DNA of 32,822 bases from NCBI GenBank assembly GCA_017550335.1, contig JAFZPM010000013.1:1-32822 (forward strand), given 5' to 3'. This stretch comes from Paludibacteraceae bacterium. GTDB lineage: Bacteria; Bacteroidota; Bacteroidia; Bacteroidales; Paludibacteraceae. The notes beneath the pieces were generated by a model, which had not been told where the DNA came from, did not search any database, and saw only the letters and a program-made list of their open reading frames with translations. The position numbers were made by a program, and so were the translations under genes. Positions 23,665 to 32,742 of this stretch are shown here, one piece after another; the stretch's first letter is position 1, and each line of letters opens with the position of its first letter.

Positions 23665-23686
23665 CAATAAAATAGAGTACAGCATC

Positions 23687-24724
23687 ATGAGTTATCTAAA
23701 AATTCCAAAGGTTTACAAACCGTTGATAGATGCCAGGGAGACAGAGCTCGGCATCAAGAAAATAAAGGACTTCTTCCAAGGGAGTCTATCCGCAGAATTA
23801 AGGCTGAGAAGGGTCACCGCCCCTCTTTTCGTGTTGAAGGGTCAAGGCATCAATGACGACCTCAATGGTGTAGAACGGGCAGTATCATTCCCCATCAAGG
23901 ACTTGGGAGACCAGATGGCGGAGGTGGTTCATTCATTGGCGAAGTGGAAGAGAATGATGTTGGGAGAATACCACATCGAGCCAGGATACGGACTGTACAC
24001 CGACATGAACGCGATCCGTTCGGACGAGGAGCTCGGCAACCTGCACTCGCTTTACGTGGACCAATGGGACTGGGAAAGGACCATGACCGCGGAGGAGAGG
24101 AACATAGACTTCCTGAAGAGCATCGTGAACCGGATATACTCAGTGATGGTACGCACCGAGTACGTGGTGTACGAAATGTACCCAAACATCAAGCCAATGT
24201 TGCCTGAGAAGATATTCTTCATCCATGCGGAGAAACTTCGCCAGATGTACCCTACCCTGACTCCAAAAGAGAGGGAGAACGAAATCGTGAAGAAATACGG
24301 CGCGGTATTCGTGATGGGCGTCGGAGGTCCATTGGGCGACGGGGAACGCCACGACGGAAGAGCCCCGGACTATGATGACTGGACCACACCTGGAGAGGAT
24401 GGACTTCCTGGCCTGAACGGAGACATCCTCGTATGGAACAGCGTATTAGAGCAATCAATGGAGCTCTCATCCATGGGTATCCGCGTCAACAAAGAGGCAC
24501 TGCTCAAGCAGTTGGAAATGACGGGGCAAGAGCAAAGGAAAGAGCTCTATTTCCACAAGAGATTATTGGACGGCTCGTTGCCTCTCTCCATCGGAGGAGG
24601 TATCGGACAATCAAGGCTCTGCATGTTCTTCCTCAGGAAGGCCCATGTCGGAGAAATCCAGGCAAGCATCTGGCCAGAGGAGATGCGCCAAGAGTGCGCC
24701 AAGCACAACATCCATCTCATCTAA
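23687..24724 (+). CDS. asnA: Aspartate-ammonia ligase (asparagine synthetase A)
   Basis: The ATG at 23687 gives 345 residues, starting MSYLKIPKVYKPLIDARETE; the frame is open upstream to 23549 but the promoter lies within that part. The cytosolic enzyme makes asparagine from aspartate, ATP and ammonia and is related to class II aminoacyl-tRNA synthetases. The family blocks are present: GLYTDMNAIR, YVDQWDWE, the SVMVRTEY helix, GDERHDGRAPDYDDW-like GDGERHDGRAPDYDDW and the ATP-site SIGGGIGQSRLCMFFL. Length equals that of other bacterial AsnA proteins. The S41 peptidase gene follows after 53 nt, without a clear terminator between. Confidence 0.97.
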   Translation: MSYLKIPKVYKPLIDARETELGIKKIKDFFQGSLSAELRLRRVTAPLFVLKGQGINDDLNGVERAVSFPIKDLGDQMAEVVHSLAKWKRMMLGEYHIEPGYGLYTDMNAIRSDEELGNLHSLYVDQWDWERTMTAEERNIDFLKSIVNRIYSVMVRTEYVVYEMYPNIKPMLPEKIFFIHAEKLRQMYPTLTPKERENEIVKKYGAVFVMGVGGPLGDGERHDGRAPDYDDWTTPGEDGLPGLNGDILVWNSVLEQSMELSSMGIRVNKEALLKQLEMTGQEQRKELYFHKRLLDGSLPLSIGGGIGQSRLCMFFLRKAHVGEIQASIWPEEMRQECAKHNIHLI

Positions 24725-24777
24725 GGCATGAGGTGAAGACTGACGAATTTATAAACAGATAATAACAACGCACAGAA

Positions 24778-26409
24778 ATGAGGATAGCCAGAATAGTGTT
24801 CGCCACCCTATTGGCGGCGGCAATCCATCTAAACGCCCACGCATCGGTCACCTACAACGACATGCAGAAGTTACAGACGACCGTAGTGGCTATTGACCGG
24901 TATTACCTAGACACCGTCAATGCGGAAAAACTGATCGACAATGCCATCAACGGAATGCTGGAGAAATTGGATCCACACTCCAAATACATTCCGAAGAGCG
25001 AGGTGAAGAAAATGAACGAACCGCTCGACGGAAAGTTTGAAGGCATCGGCGTGGTCTTCCAAATGATGGAGGATACCCTGTTGGTTATCCAAACGATCTC
25101 TGGCGGTCCTTCCGAGAAAGTGGGCATCTTCGCAGGCGACCGGATTGTCTATGTGAACGACTCCACCATTGCGGGTGTGAACATGCAGAACACAGACATC
25201 ATGAAGAGACTGCGCGGACCGAAAGGCACATCCGTCAACGTGAAAGTGCTTAGGCGTGGCGTGAAGGAGCTGATCGAGTTCAAGATCATCCGCGACGTGA
25301 TTCCTATCTACAGCATCGACGCCGCCTATATGGTGGACGACAAGATAGGTTACATCAAGGTGAACAAGTTCAGCGAGACCACCCTGCAGGAATATACCGA
25401 GGCGATGAACAAACTCAAAGCGAGGGGCATGAAATCACTTATCCTCGACCTGCAAGACAATGGTGGCGGATACCTGAAGACTGCAGTCCAATTGGCAAGT
25501 ACAGTCCTCTCACCTAACAAACTGGTGGTTTACAGCGAAGGCGTGTCCCAACCAAGAGAGACATTCACAACCACGGGCAAGCCTAGCTTCGAGAAAGGCG
25601 ACCTGGTGGTATTGGTCAACGAAAGCTCCGCCTCTGCCAGTGAGATCCTCTCCGGCAGCATACAGGATTGGGACAGGGGTCTGATCGTAGGACGCAGGAC
25701 ATTCGGCAAAGGATTGGTGCAGAAACCTATTCCGCTTCAGGACGGTTCCCAAATCCGTCTGACGGTCGCACAATACTTCATTCCTTCAGGCAGATGCGTA
25801 CAACGTCCATACAAGAATAACCTGAAGAACTACGACAAGGACTTCATCGAAAGGTATAACCGTGGGGAGCTGATGCATGAGGACAGCATATCCTTCCCTG
25901 ACTCGCTGAAATACTTCACGTTGGAGAAGAAACGTCCGGTCTACGGAGGTGGCGGTATCATGCCAGACCTCTTCGTTCCGTTGGACACCACCAAATACTC
26001 TAAATACCATAGAGATTTGGCGGCTAAGAATGTCCTGAACAATTTCGTGCTGAATTACTTGGACAAACACAGAAGCGCTTTGGAGAAAAAGTACAACACG
26101 AACGGGAACGAGAAGAAGAAAGAAGCGGGATTCGTTCAATTCAACCAAACATTCCAACTCACAGACGCAGACCTGAAAGAGGTGACTGACGCCGGAGAGA
26201 AAGAAAAGGTGGAATTCAACGAAGAACAATTCACCCAATCCAAACCGCTCATCATGAAACAACTCAAGGCGATGATCGCCAGGGATTTGTGGAACACGAG
26301 CGAGTACTACCAAATCATGAACGAAGAGAATCCTATCTTCCTGAAAGGTGTGGAAGCCCTCAGGAACAAGGAATTATACAAAAAGGGAATGGCACCGAAG
26401 GAAAAGTGA
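24778..26409 (+). CDS. S41 family C-terminal processing peptidase with PDZ domain
   Basis: A 543-residue exported protease: signal peptide at about 1-22 (MRIARIVFATLLAAAIHLNAHA), a helical N-part, a PDZ domain at about 86-165 (GIGVVFQMMEDTLLVI ... GDRIVYVND), then the S41 core with LILDLQDNGGGYL, the catalytic serine S284 in NESSASASE and the lysine K311 in RTFGKG. It belongs to the CtpA/Prc group that trims periplasmic proteins or wall enzymes from their C-termini. A lysine/glutamate-rich tail of about 130 residues follows the core. It is probably transcribed with asnA and ends in its own terminator. Confidence 0.95.
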   Translation: MRIARIVFATLLAAAIHLNAHASVTYNDMQKLQTTVVAIDRYYLDTVNAEKLIDNAINGMLEKLDPHSKYIPKSEVKKMNEPLDGKFEGIGVVFQMMEDTLLVIQTISGGPSEKVGIFAGDRIVYVNDSTIAGVNMQNTDIMKRLRGPKGTSVNVKVLRRGVKELIEFKIIRDVIPIYSIDAAYMVDDKIGYIKVNKFSETTLQEYTEAMNKLKARGMKSLILDLQDNGGGYLKTAVQLASTVLSPNKLVVYSEGVSQPRETFTTTGKPSFEKGDLVVLVNESSASASEILSGSIQDWDRGLIVGRRTFGKGLVQKPIPLQDGSQIRLTVAQYFIPSGRCVQRPYKNNLKNYDKDFIERYNRGELMHEDSISFPDSLKYFTLEKKRPVYGGGGIMPDLFVPLDTTKYSKYHRDLAAKNVLNNFVLNYLDKHRSALEKKYNTNGNEKKKEAGFVQFNQTFQLTDADLKEVTDAGEKEKVEFNEEQFTQSKPLIMKQLKAMIARDLWNTSEYYQIMNEENPIFLKGVEALRNKELYKKGMAPKEK

Positions 26410-26428
26410 TTCCGTCCCAAAATCCATG

Positions 26429-26475
26429 AAGGAGGTGAGAACTAAGGATTCCCTTGGTTTCCACCTCTTTCGGTT
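26429..26475 (+). terminator. Rho-independent terminator after the S41 peptidase gene
   Basis: AAGGAGGTG (26429-26437) pairs with CACCTCTTT (26462-26470, one G-T), and ACTAAGG (26441-26447) with CCTTGGT (26452-26458) inside it. The following tail (CGGTTTC) is only moderately T-rich. Confidence 0.65.
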
Positions 26476-26536
26476 TCTATCCCCCCCTCTAAATGAACCA
26501 TATTATTAACCTAATTATTAACTAAATTCTTTTATT

Positions 26537-28537
26537 ATGGAATTTCAAAAAGTCATCAAGTGGAAACGATTCAGCCACAATTCGTATGCTGTTTTCTGTT
26601 CCCTGCACAAAGTCATCAACATCGGTGTGCTCAGCGTTGCCATCATCGCCAACGCGGATGCGAAATCAAACAACAACCATGAATCAGAAGAATCTCCAGC
26701 CTATTACGAAATGCTGGACGATGTGGAGGTGACAGCCGTCAAGGAAGGCATCAGCATCAACGGCCCCGACACCATCGCATACACCATCGAAACCGGGGTG
26801 ATCAAGACGGCGCCCCAACCTTCCGTCAACGACCTGCTCAAGCAAGTGCCGGAAATCGATGTGAGGCAACGAGGGGCATTCGGCGTACAAACGGACATAT
26901 CCATCAAAGGTGCCACCCCGGAACAAACAGGAATCATGCTGAACGGCATCAGCATATCCTCCCCGCAGACAGGCCATCTCTCCGCCGATTTTCCTCTCTC
27001 CGTCAACGCAGTCAAACGAATAGAGCTATCGGAAGGGAAAGGAAAGAACGACGCCATCAACATCGTGGCACAGCCCGATACCCTAACAGGATACGAAGCC
27101 TCGATCTCCGCAGGGCTATACGGCACCCTCAATGCGGACAACATCATCAACATCCATAAAGAGAGGAACGCCCACCTCATCAACGCAAGCATCTCCAGAT
27201 CCGACGGAGCAACCCCAAACAGCGATTTCAAGACATGCCAACTCTTCTACCTGGGGCAAACGAACACCTCACCACTCTCCACGGAATGGCAGATAGGATA
27301 CAGCAGAAAAAGTTTCGGCGCGAACACCTTCTATTCCCCCGCCTACGACAACCAATGGGAAAGGAACAACAGACTACTCACGTCCGTGAAAATAGAGGTC
27401 AAAAAGCCGATACGGATAGCCGCAAATGCAAGCTGGCGCAGGGAGTATGACCATTTCCAACTTATCAGAGGAGAAGCATTCGGAGAGAACTTCCACCGGA
27501 CCGATGTCATCGCACTTTCCCCTGAATTCAGAAAGAGATGGGGCAAAGGAGAAAGCGCCCTCCGCCTAGACTACCGTCACGATGCGATTCTATCCACCAA
27601 CCTGGGACTTCCCATAGAAAACGACTCAGTCAAAATCTTCGGATCCGACCGGTTCTACAAAAACAGGCTAAACAGGGAAACGATAGAGATACTACTGGGC
27701 CATCACCATGCAATCGGGAGATGGGCACTCGACGCAGGCATGCGCTATGCCCAATCGTGGGACATCAATTCAAGGCGTGGGTTCCTACCCTACCTCAATG
27801 CCTCATACAGGAAAAGGGACATACGCATCCGCCTAAGCCTAAACAATGCGATCAGGATACCCACCTTCACCGACTTGTTCTACAAGAGTCCGACAAATCA
27901 AGGGAACACAGCGCTTAGGAACGAGAAGAAGACAACCATCCAACTAGCCGGCAAGCACCGCAAGAAAGGATTCGACAACGAACTGTTCGTATTCCACACC
28001 ATAGGAAAAGAGATGATCGATTGGGTCATGTACAATGCGGAAGACACGTACCACTCCGCCAACTACGGGTTGAAAAATATCGGAATCGGCTATCATGGAG
28101 AAGTGAGGCTCTCAGACATCTCGGAGCAGATACCCGTCACGGTCGGACTGGGATACCAGCACATATGGCAAAAGAGGGAAGACGGCACATACATATTCAA
28201 GTCATTATATGCGCTGGAATATCTGCGCAACAAATTGACGGCGAGCATCACAGCCCACCCTTCCAGGAGCCTAACCATCCGCTTCGACACAAGATTCATA
28301 GACAGAATCGGGAACTACATCCTTTACGAAAACCGCAGCAACACAGGCATACTTCAAGCCTATCGTCCATACTGCATATCCGATCTGGAGGTCAGCCAAC
28401 AACTGAAACAGATTAAAATATCGGCGACCATCAACAATCTATTCAACAAGAAGTACATCGACTTCGGGAACATCACACAACCCGGATTCTACGGGCAGGT
28501 AGGGCTAAGCTACCAGTTGAGCAAGAAAGGCAAATAA
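26537..28537 (+). CDS. TonB-dependent outer-membrane receptor with extended N-terminal signal region
   Basis: A 666-residue receptor of BtuB/FepA-like size. The N-terminus is unusual: about 25 residues of basic/aromatic sequence (KWKRFSHNSYAVFCSLHKV) precede the hydrophobic core INIGVLSVAIIANADA. A TonB-box-like DDVEVTA at about 61-67 follows. The plug domain is at about 75-185 (LLKQVPEIDVRQRG ... IKGATPEQTGIMLNGI) and the barrel continues to the end, with the typical late NNLFNKKYIDFGNITQPG strand. No SusD partner follows, so this is not a polysaccharide-uptake pair; the substrate (siderophore, cobalamin or other) cannot be told. No cobalamin riboswitch is present in the 127-nt upstream gap. 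Confidence 0.95.
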   Translation: MEFQKVIKWKRFSHNSYAVFCSLHKVINIGVLSVAIIANADAKSNNNHESEESPAYYEMLDDVEVTAVKEGISINGPDTIAYTIETGVIKTAPQPSVNDLLKQVPEIDVRQRGAFGVQTDISIKGATPEQTGIMLNGISISSPQTGHLSADFPLSVNAVKRIELSEGKGKNDAINIVAQPDTLTGYEASISAGLYGTLNADNIINIHKERNAHLINASISRSDGATPNSDFKTCQLFYLGQTNTSPLSTEWQIGYSRKSFGANTFYSPAYDNQWERNNRLLTSVKIEVKKPIRIAANASWRREYDHFQLIRGEAFGENFHRTDVIALSPEFRKRWGKGESALRLDYRHDAILSTNLGLPIENDSVKIFGSDRFYKNRLNRETIEILLGHHHAIGRWALDAGMRYAQSWDINSRRGFLPYLNASYRKRDIRIRLSLNNAIRIPTFTDLFYKSPTNQGNTALRNEKKTTIQLAGKHRKKGFDNELFVFHTIGKEMIDWVMYNAEDTYHSANYGLKNIGIGYHGEVRLSDISEQIPVTVGLGYQHIWQKREDGTYIFKSLYALEYLRNKLTASITAHPSRSLTIRFDTRFIDRIGNYILYENRSNTGILQAYRPYCISDLEVSQQLKQIKISATINNLFNKKYIDFGNITQPGFYGQVGLSYQLSKKGK

Positions 28538-28540
28538 AGA

Positions 28541-28575
28541 AAGAGGGTTGCGGTGAAAATCATCGCAACCCTCTT
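28541..28575. terminator. Hairpin between convergent genes, probably a bidirectional terminator
   Basis: AAGAGGGTTGCG (28541-28552) pairs perfectly with CGCAACCCTCTT (28564-28575). It sits 3 nt after the receptor stop and 20 nt before the stop of the minus-strand gene. Tails are moderately T-rich on both strands. Confidence 0.75.
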
Positions 28576-28595
28576 CTATATACCTAACTTAGTTC

Positions 28596-30335
28596 CTAAT
28601 TATTAGGGTCCACCACCACATCCTTACTTAGGGTATTACCATTCGTCAGCGTATTCCAGATGATGATTTTCCCATCAGGGGATACCTCCATCCTCTTGAT
28701 GTCAATCACACTGTTATTTTGGAACTGATGGCTGATTTTACCGAAGTTGCTACCATTGTCCTTTATAGTGAATCGTCCCGTACTTCCAGAAACCGCAGCG
28801 GCAACCGTCTCCGCCTTACAATGGCTGAAATCATTCGCGTTAGAATTGATCACACCCGTATTGTTGCTCGTGTTATAAATCCTAAAGATTGTCTTTTCGT
28901 AATAGGAAACAGGCTGGTCCACTTCAATACTATCGACCACCACATTATTGGAGAAATTGAAGTTCACACCTCTGTTATTTCCTTCCCTGACATACACGAT
29001 GGCGGAGCCAGGCAATGGAGTATTCTGGTAGCGCTCCAAACGGGCGCCACGGGAGAACGTGTTACCGGAGATGTTCACGCAATTGATGCTTGGTGAATAC
29101 ATCTCCGAGGCGGCGATCATGTTATTACCATTATTCTCGTTGAACAACATGATACAGCTATGCACCGCAGCGTCGAAGATGCTGTTTTCCACATTGATGA
29201 TGGTGGAAGCCTCGTCGATGATGAAGTGGATAAAATTGAACTCGAATCTGCAATTGATGAATTGGGCCATACCCACCCTCTTGATCTTAACACCGCCACC
29301 CACGTTACGGAGCGCATTAGGATCAGTGTCCGAAACATTACGGGAGATCCAGTTATAATTGTGCATATTAGAGTTGAAGTGGCAATCCTCGCAAATAAAG
29401 TCGGAAGTGTAGGCAGTAAATATACCGAAGCGGCAAAGGCTGAAATAGGTGCTACGAATCTTTTCGATGTAACCACCGATCGCCTTGATACCATACGTGA
29501 AGCCCGCGATGGAGCAATCCACGACAGCCGTCAAAGATCCGGCTCCCGTTTTCATGAAGATGCCGATAGTCTCCAAACCATCCTGCGGATTACCTCCACC
29601 ATACAAGTTCTTATTACCCAATATACTGATACCGTAGAGGTTCAAACTTCCCTTTCCATTCTCGGCGAACTTCACCGCCGTGATGTTCGAGCTGGTTTGA
29701 AAACCATATTCCGCATTGCCGAATCGGGCGGCATACACACTCTCCGTCCAGTCTATACCTCTGATCGTCACCCCATGAGAGATCACGATCGCTTTGTTGA
29801 TCGGGTAAAGCGCATCCACCACCAACGTTTCCGGAATGATGTCCAACACCTGATTGATGATAGTGGAATTGTCCGTATTGCTCGTCGTCGCACCGAACCA
29901 CGACAGTACAACCTCCTTGTTGATGAGAGTGCCCTTGAACGTCACGCCCGTGAAATTGACCAAGCCCTCCACATAAGTATTGTCGAAAGTGACCGTACCG
30001 TTGGTGATACTACCACCGTTGAAACGAAGGACCGCATTGGAAGGCAACGTCAAAGTGGAGCTCTTAAGGTCTATCTTATCCTGTATCTCGTAAATGGTAT
30101 TCGCTTGGTTAAACTGGCTCGACAAGGACGAGGAAGTGTTGACCAACACGTAGCCATAACTACCATCCGTATAGGGACGGTTCAATATCAATCTGTCGGA
30201 TAAATCCGTAGGGACTTCAGCTCCCGCTTCAGCCCTCTCCTCCGCAATAGGATTGTTATCCACACTGCACCCCAGGAATGCGACCAACACCATTAAGGGC
30301 GCCAAATAAAGGAATATTATCTTTTTCATCCTCAA
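28596..30335 (-). CDS. Lipoprotein with predicted right-handed parallel beta-helix
   Basis: A 579-residue protein with a lipoprotein signal ending FLGC (C23). After an acidic tether the sequence becomes a long series of short strands with N/G turns and Val/Ile/Phe stacks (for example FNGGSITNGTVTFDNTYVEG, GIFMKTGAGSLTAVVDCSIAGFTYGIKAIGG, NCRFEFNFIHFIIDEAST), as in pectin-lyase-fold proteins. The VLRFNGGSI start is common in Bacteroidota tail-spike or glycan-binding beta-helix proteins. No acidic catalytic cluster could be pointed to, so activity on polysaccharide is only possible. It stands alone; a -7-like TATCTTTG at 30539-30532 would leave a leader of about 190 nt. Confidence 0.85.
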   Translation of the reverse strand: MRMKKIIFLYLAPLMVLVAFLGCSVDNNPIAEERAEAGAEVPTDLSDRLILNRPYTDGSYGYVLVNTSSSLSSQFNQANTIYEIQDKIDLKSSTLTLPSNAVLRFNGGSITNGTVTFDNTYVEGLVNFTGVTFKGTLINKEVVLSWFGATTSNTDNSTIINQVLDIIPETLVVDALYPINKAIVISHGVTIRGIDWTESVYAARFGNAEYGFQTSSNITAVKFAENGKGSLNLYGISILGNKNLYGGGNPQDGLETIGIFMKTGAGSLTAVVDCSIAGFTYGIKAIGGYIEKIRSTYFSLCRFGIFTAYTSDFICEDCHFNSNMHNYNWISRNVSDTDPNALRNVGGGVKIKRVGMAQFINCRFEFNFIHFIIDEASTIINVENSIFDAAVHSCIMLFNENNGNNMIAASEMYSPSINCVNISGNTFSRGARLERYQNTPLPGSAIVYVREGNNRGVNFNFSNNVVVDSIEVDQPVSYYEKTIFRIYNTSNNTGVINSNANDFSHCKAETVAAAVSGSTGRFTIKDNGSNFGKISHQFQNNSVIDIKRMEVSPDGKIIIWNTLTNGNTLSKDVVVDPNN

Positions 30336-30791
30336 ACAATTATCGTTTCACACTATAAAAAACACCAACGAGAAGATCCAGTATCCAAAAGGAATTGAAG
30401 GAATCCCAAAACAAAGATTTTCAAACCCTATTAAATGAATCACGGAATCACTTTCAATAGATATAATGAATTAGGATATTACACAAATACATCTAATTCG
30501 GAAACACCACTAACTACTAGCTATATCAACACAAAGATAATCAAAGCATAAAGAAATAAAAATATTTATCGTCATTTTTTGCGGAATTATTTACGATAAG
30601 CAACCGGGGAATCTGCGATATTATCAGAAACCCAAATATCTTCGAGACAGGAATAGTCGTTGAAAAAAGAGACGGAAGACCTCCGCACTCCCAGGGTCAA
30701 ACATAAAAGGGATGCCGAACTAGACAACAATAAGAGGGCAAAAGAAGAGATAGAAAACCGACACCCAGACCGAAAGAATAACAAAGAAAAG
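30336..30791. other. Intergenic region without a supported gene
   Basis: About 455 nt of A/T-rich sequence between divergent genes. It holds only a possible minus-strand -7 box (TATCTTTG, 30539-30532). The open frames in 30587-30814, on either strand, are low-complexity and not convincing. Nothing else was seen. Confidence 0.5.
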
Positions 30792-30823
30792 TTTGCGTAT
30801 CCCACCAAAATCAATTAAATTTA
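30792..30823 (+). promoter_or_regulatory. Bacteroides-type promoter for the acidic-tract lipoprotein
   Basis: TTTG (30792-30795), a 20-nt spacer and TAAATTTA (30816-30823, one mismatch in the last base). The ATG at 30842 is 18 nt further on. Confidence 0.5.
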
Positions 30824-30841
30824 TAATAAAAAACAACGCAT

Positions 30842-32206
30842 ATGACCAAGTATATTTTCATGACGATTTTGACACTGACAATGTTCTGCCAGTGCTCGGA
30901 CAATTCATCAAAAAAAACATCCAATAAGGATAGCCGAATTGAATTCAAAGAGGATGCATTCGGCATCGGAGATCTAAACAAAGACGGGATACCCGACTCC
31001 GTCCACATCTCTCATTATAAGGGTAATAGCGATTCACAATATCAAAACGACACCATCAGCATCTTTTTCGGGACAAAAGAGGGAGGATACCAACTTTTTT
31101 CACAAAACACACCGCTATGTTGCTTGGGTGGCAAACCACTCTTCCGGAGGAACGGAACACTTAAACTACTGAGATTCAGATTCACGGATAACATTAGCTA
31201 CGAGTCCTATACCTTCCGTTATCAACAAAACGACTTCTATCTCATCGGATATGATAAACATTGCAAGGAAGAAGGCAATGAAAGTGTTAACTTTCTGACA
31301 AAGGCTGTCGAGTTGAATTATGAATATTATGGAAGCGATGATGACGTAGAGGAAGAAGACAAGAATGAATACGAAGAGGAAGAAGAAGAGGATGAATATG
31401 AAAACGATGATGATGACGACGACGAGGAAGGCAACGACGACGAGGAGAATGAGGAGAATGAAGAAAATGAAGAGAAGAAGGATTCCCCATATATTTACAA
31501 AAAAACGACCAGAATAAAATATTCCATAATAATCGATTCCCTCATACCAATGAGGAAACTGGATAACGACACGCAACTATATAGGATTGGAGAACCCATT
31601 AAAGTATCAGGGAAACCGAACATAGACATTAACCTTCCCAACTTTGGGATTAAACAGACCGCTGTAGGCGACCTGAACAGGGATGGGATAAACGACTACG
31701 TCTTCATAGCCACAGACACAGTCAACATGGACGAGGAATACAATGGCAAAAAGACCGCCTTGGGCATCTATCTCAGCCTACCCAATGGACAATTAAGGAA
31801 ATACGCCACCTATTACAATGTCGTCGAGAGAGAAGAGCCATCCCAAACAAGCGTCAACTACGAATTAGAGATCACCAAAGAGAACACATTGAAGTTCGGC
31901 TATAACGTCTTTTGTTATGCAGGGTCATGGTCCGTACCTCAATACACATGGGAATACAAATATCATAACGGATATTTCTATCTGATCAAGGAATGGTACA
32001 GTTCCCTTCACCGTGCCTCACAAGAAAAGGAATATAAATTCAAGAACTATTTGACAGGACAATCCGAGTATAGGAAAGAAGATGAGAATGGCAATGAAAT
32101 CAAAGAGGATGAAGGGAATGATGGATCAACAGGGAACTCGAGCGATAAAAGAGGGAAGGAACCTGAGAAAGTTTTCGACATAGAAAGTCTGAAAGTGTTG
32201 GAATGA
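30842..32206 (+). CDS. Lipoprotein with two FG-GAP/VCBS-like halves joined by an acidic tract
   Basis: A 454-residue protein with a lipoprotein signal (MTKYIFMTILTLTMFCQC, cysteine at 18). Each half contains a calcium-loop-like motif of FG-GAP/VCBS repeats, GDLNKDGIPD (43-52) and GDLNRDGIND (275-284), and a matching aromatic strand (YTFRYQQNDFYLIGY; WEYKYHNGYFYLIKEW), so the protein looks internally duplicated. Between them, residues 166-214 hold 36 Asp/Glu out of 49. A second hydrophilic Glu/Asp/Lys/Ser-rich tail covers the last 50 residues. Function unknown; calcium binding at the cell surface is a reasonable inference. It has its own promoter and no partner gene. Confidence 0.85.
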   Translation: MTKYIFMTILTLTMFCQCSDNSSKKTSNKDSRIEFKEDAFGIGDLNKDGIPDSVHISHYKGNSDSQYQNDTISIFFGTKEGGYQLFSQNTPLCCLGGKPLFRRNGTLKLLRFRFTDNISYESYTFRYQQNDFYLIGYDKHCKEEGNESVNFLTKAVELNYEYYGSDDDVEEEDKNEYEEEEEEDEYENDDDDDDEEGNDDEENEENEENEEKKDSPYIYKKTTRIKYSIIIDSLIPMRKLDNDTQLYRIGEPIKVSGKPNIDINLPNFGIKQTAVGDLNRDGINDYVFIATDTVNMDEEYNGKKTALGIYLSLPNGQLRKYATYYNVVEREEPSQTSVNYELEITKENTLKFGYNVFCYAGSWSVPQYTWEYKYHNGYFYLIKEWYSSLHRASQEKEYKFKNYLTGQSEYRKEDENGNEIKEDEGNDGSTGNSSDKRGKEPEKVFDIESLKVLE

Positions 32207-32380
32207 TCCATAGAGACCATCTTGATAGAAATAAGGAATTTGATATACATAGCAATACCATGATCATTAGCATCTGTGGCATCATTTTTTCCCAAAGGAA
32301 AATGGTTTGCGAAAAGAATCCATCAGTATGGGACAAAGAGGAAATACTTTCTGGGATAAAATCAGAAGAGCATGATGGAG

Positions 32381-32590
32381 AGAGATAGTTCACGAAGGGA
32401 AAAGATTTCCTGATTCCACAGAAAAAATTCCCCGTGTCCTTCAGTCTCCTAAGAAATTAAACCTCACAGAGAGATAGAATGTACGAAGGAAAATAATCTC
32501 CTAATTCCACAGAAAAAGATTTTCCGTGCCCCCCATGTCTCCGTAAGAAAGACAAACCTCCGAGAGGGGAGCAAGCCTCCGCGAGGGGCA
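32381..32590. repeat. Degenerate 89-nt tandem repeat followed by short direct repeats
   Basis: A unit beginning AGAGATAG at 32381 and again at 32470 shares the ordered blocks ACGAAGG, ATTCCACAGAAAAA, CCGTG, GTCTCC, TAAGAAA and AAACCTC, about 89 nt apart. Then CCTCCGAGAGGGGAGCA (about 32557-32573) is echoed by CCTCCGCGAGGGGCAGG. No protein is encoded in 32207-32595 as far as I can see. Confidence 0.6.
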
Positions 32591-32595
32591 GGCAC

Positions 32596-32630
32596 AAAAA
32601 AAAAAGGGTCAACCCGAAAGGATTGACCCC
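32596..32630 (-). terminator. Terminator of the rRNA operon
   Basis: On the minus strand GGGTCAATCC (from 32629) pairs with the GGGTTGACCC that ends at 32606, and is followed by an unbroken run of ten T (32605-32596). It begins just after the 5S 3' end. Confidence 0.9.
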
Positions 32631-32632
32631 GA

Positions 32633-32742
<110 letters not shown>

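Noticed and set aside
23549..23686. N-terminal extension of AsnA
   Set aside because: The asnA promoter lies inside it, and the 345-residue form from 23687 has the normal family length and start.
26410..26536. Cobalamin riboswitch in front of the TonB-dependent receptor
   Set aside because: The gap is only 127 nt, much of it taken by the upstream terminator, and lacks the conserved B12-box core.
30587..30814. Small minus-strand frame with a Leu/Ser-rich hydrophobic stretch, and a charged frame on the plus strand in the same region
   Set aside because: Both are low-complexity mirror images of the same A/G-rich DNA, with no promoter, no good start for the plus frame and no family resemblance.
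32203..32388. 61-codon plus-strand frame after the acidic-tract gene
   Set aside because: It overlaps the end of that gene, has no promoter or recognisable features, and its sequence runs into the repeat region.
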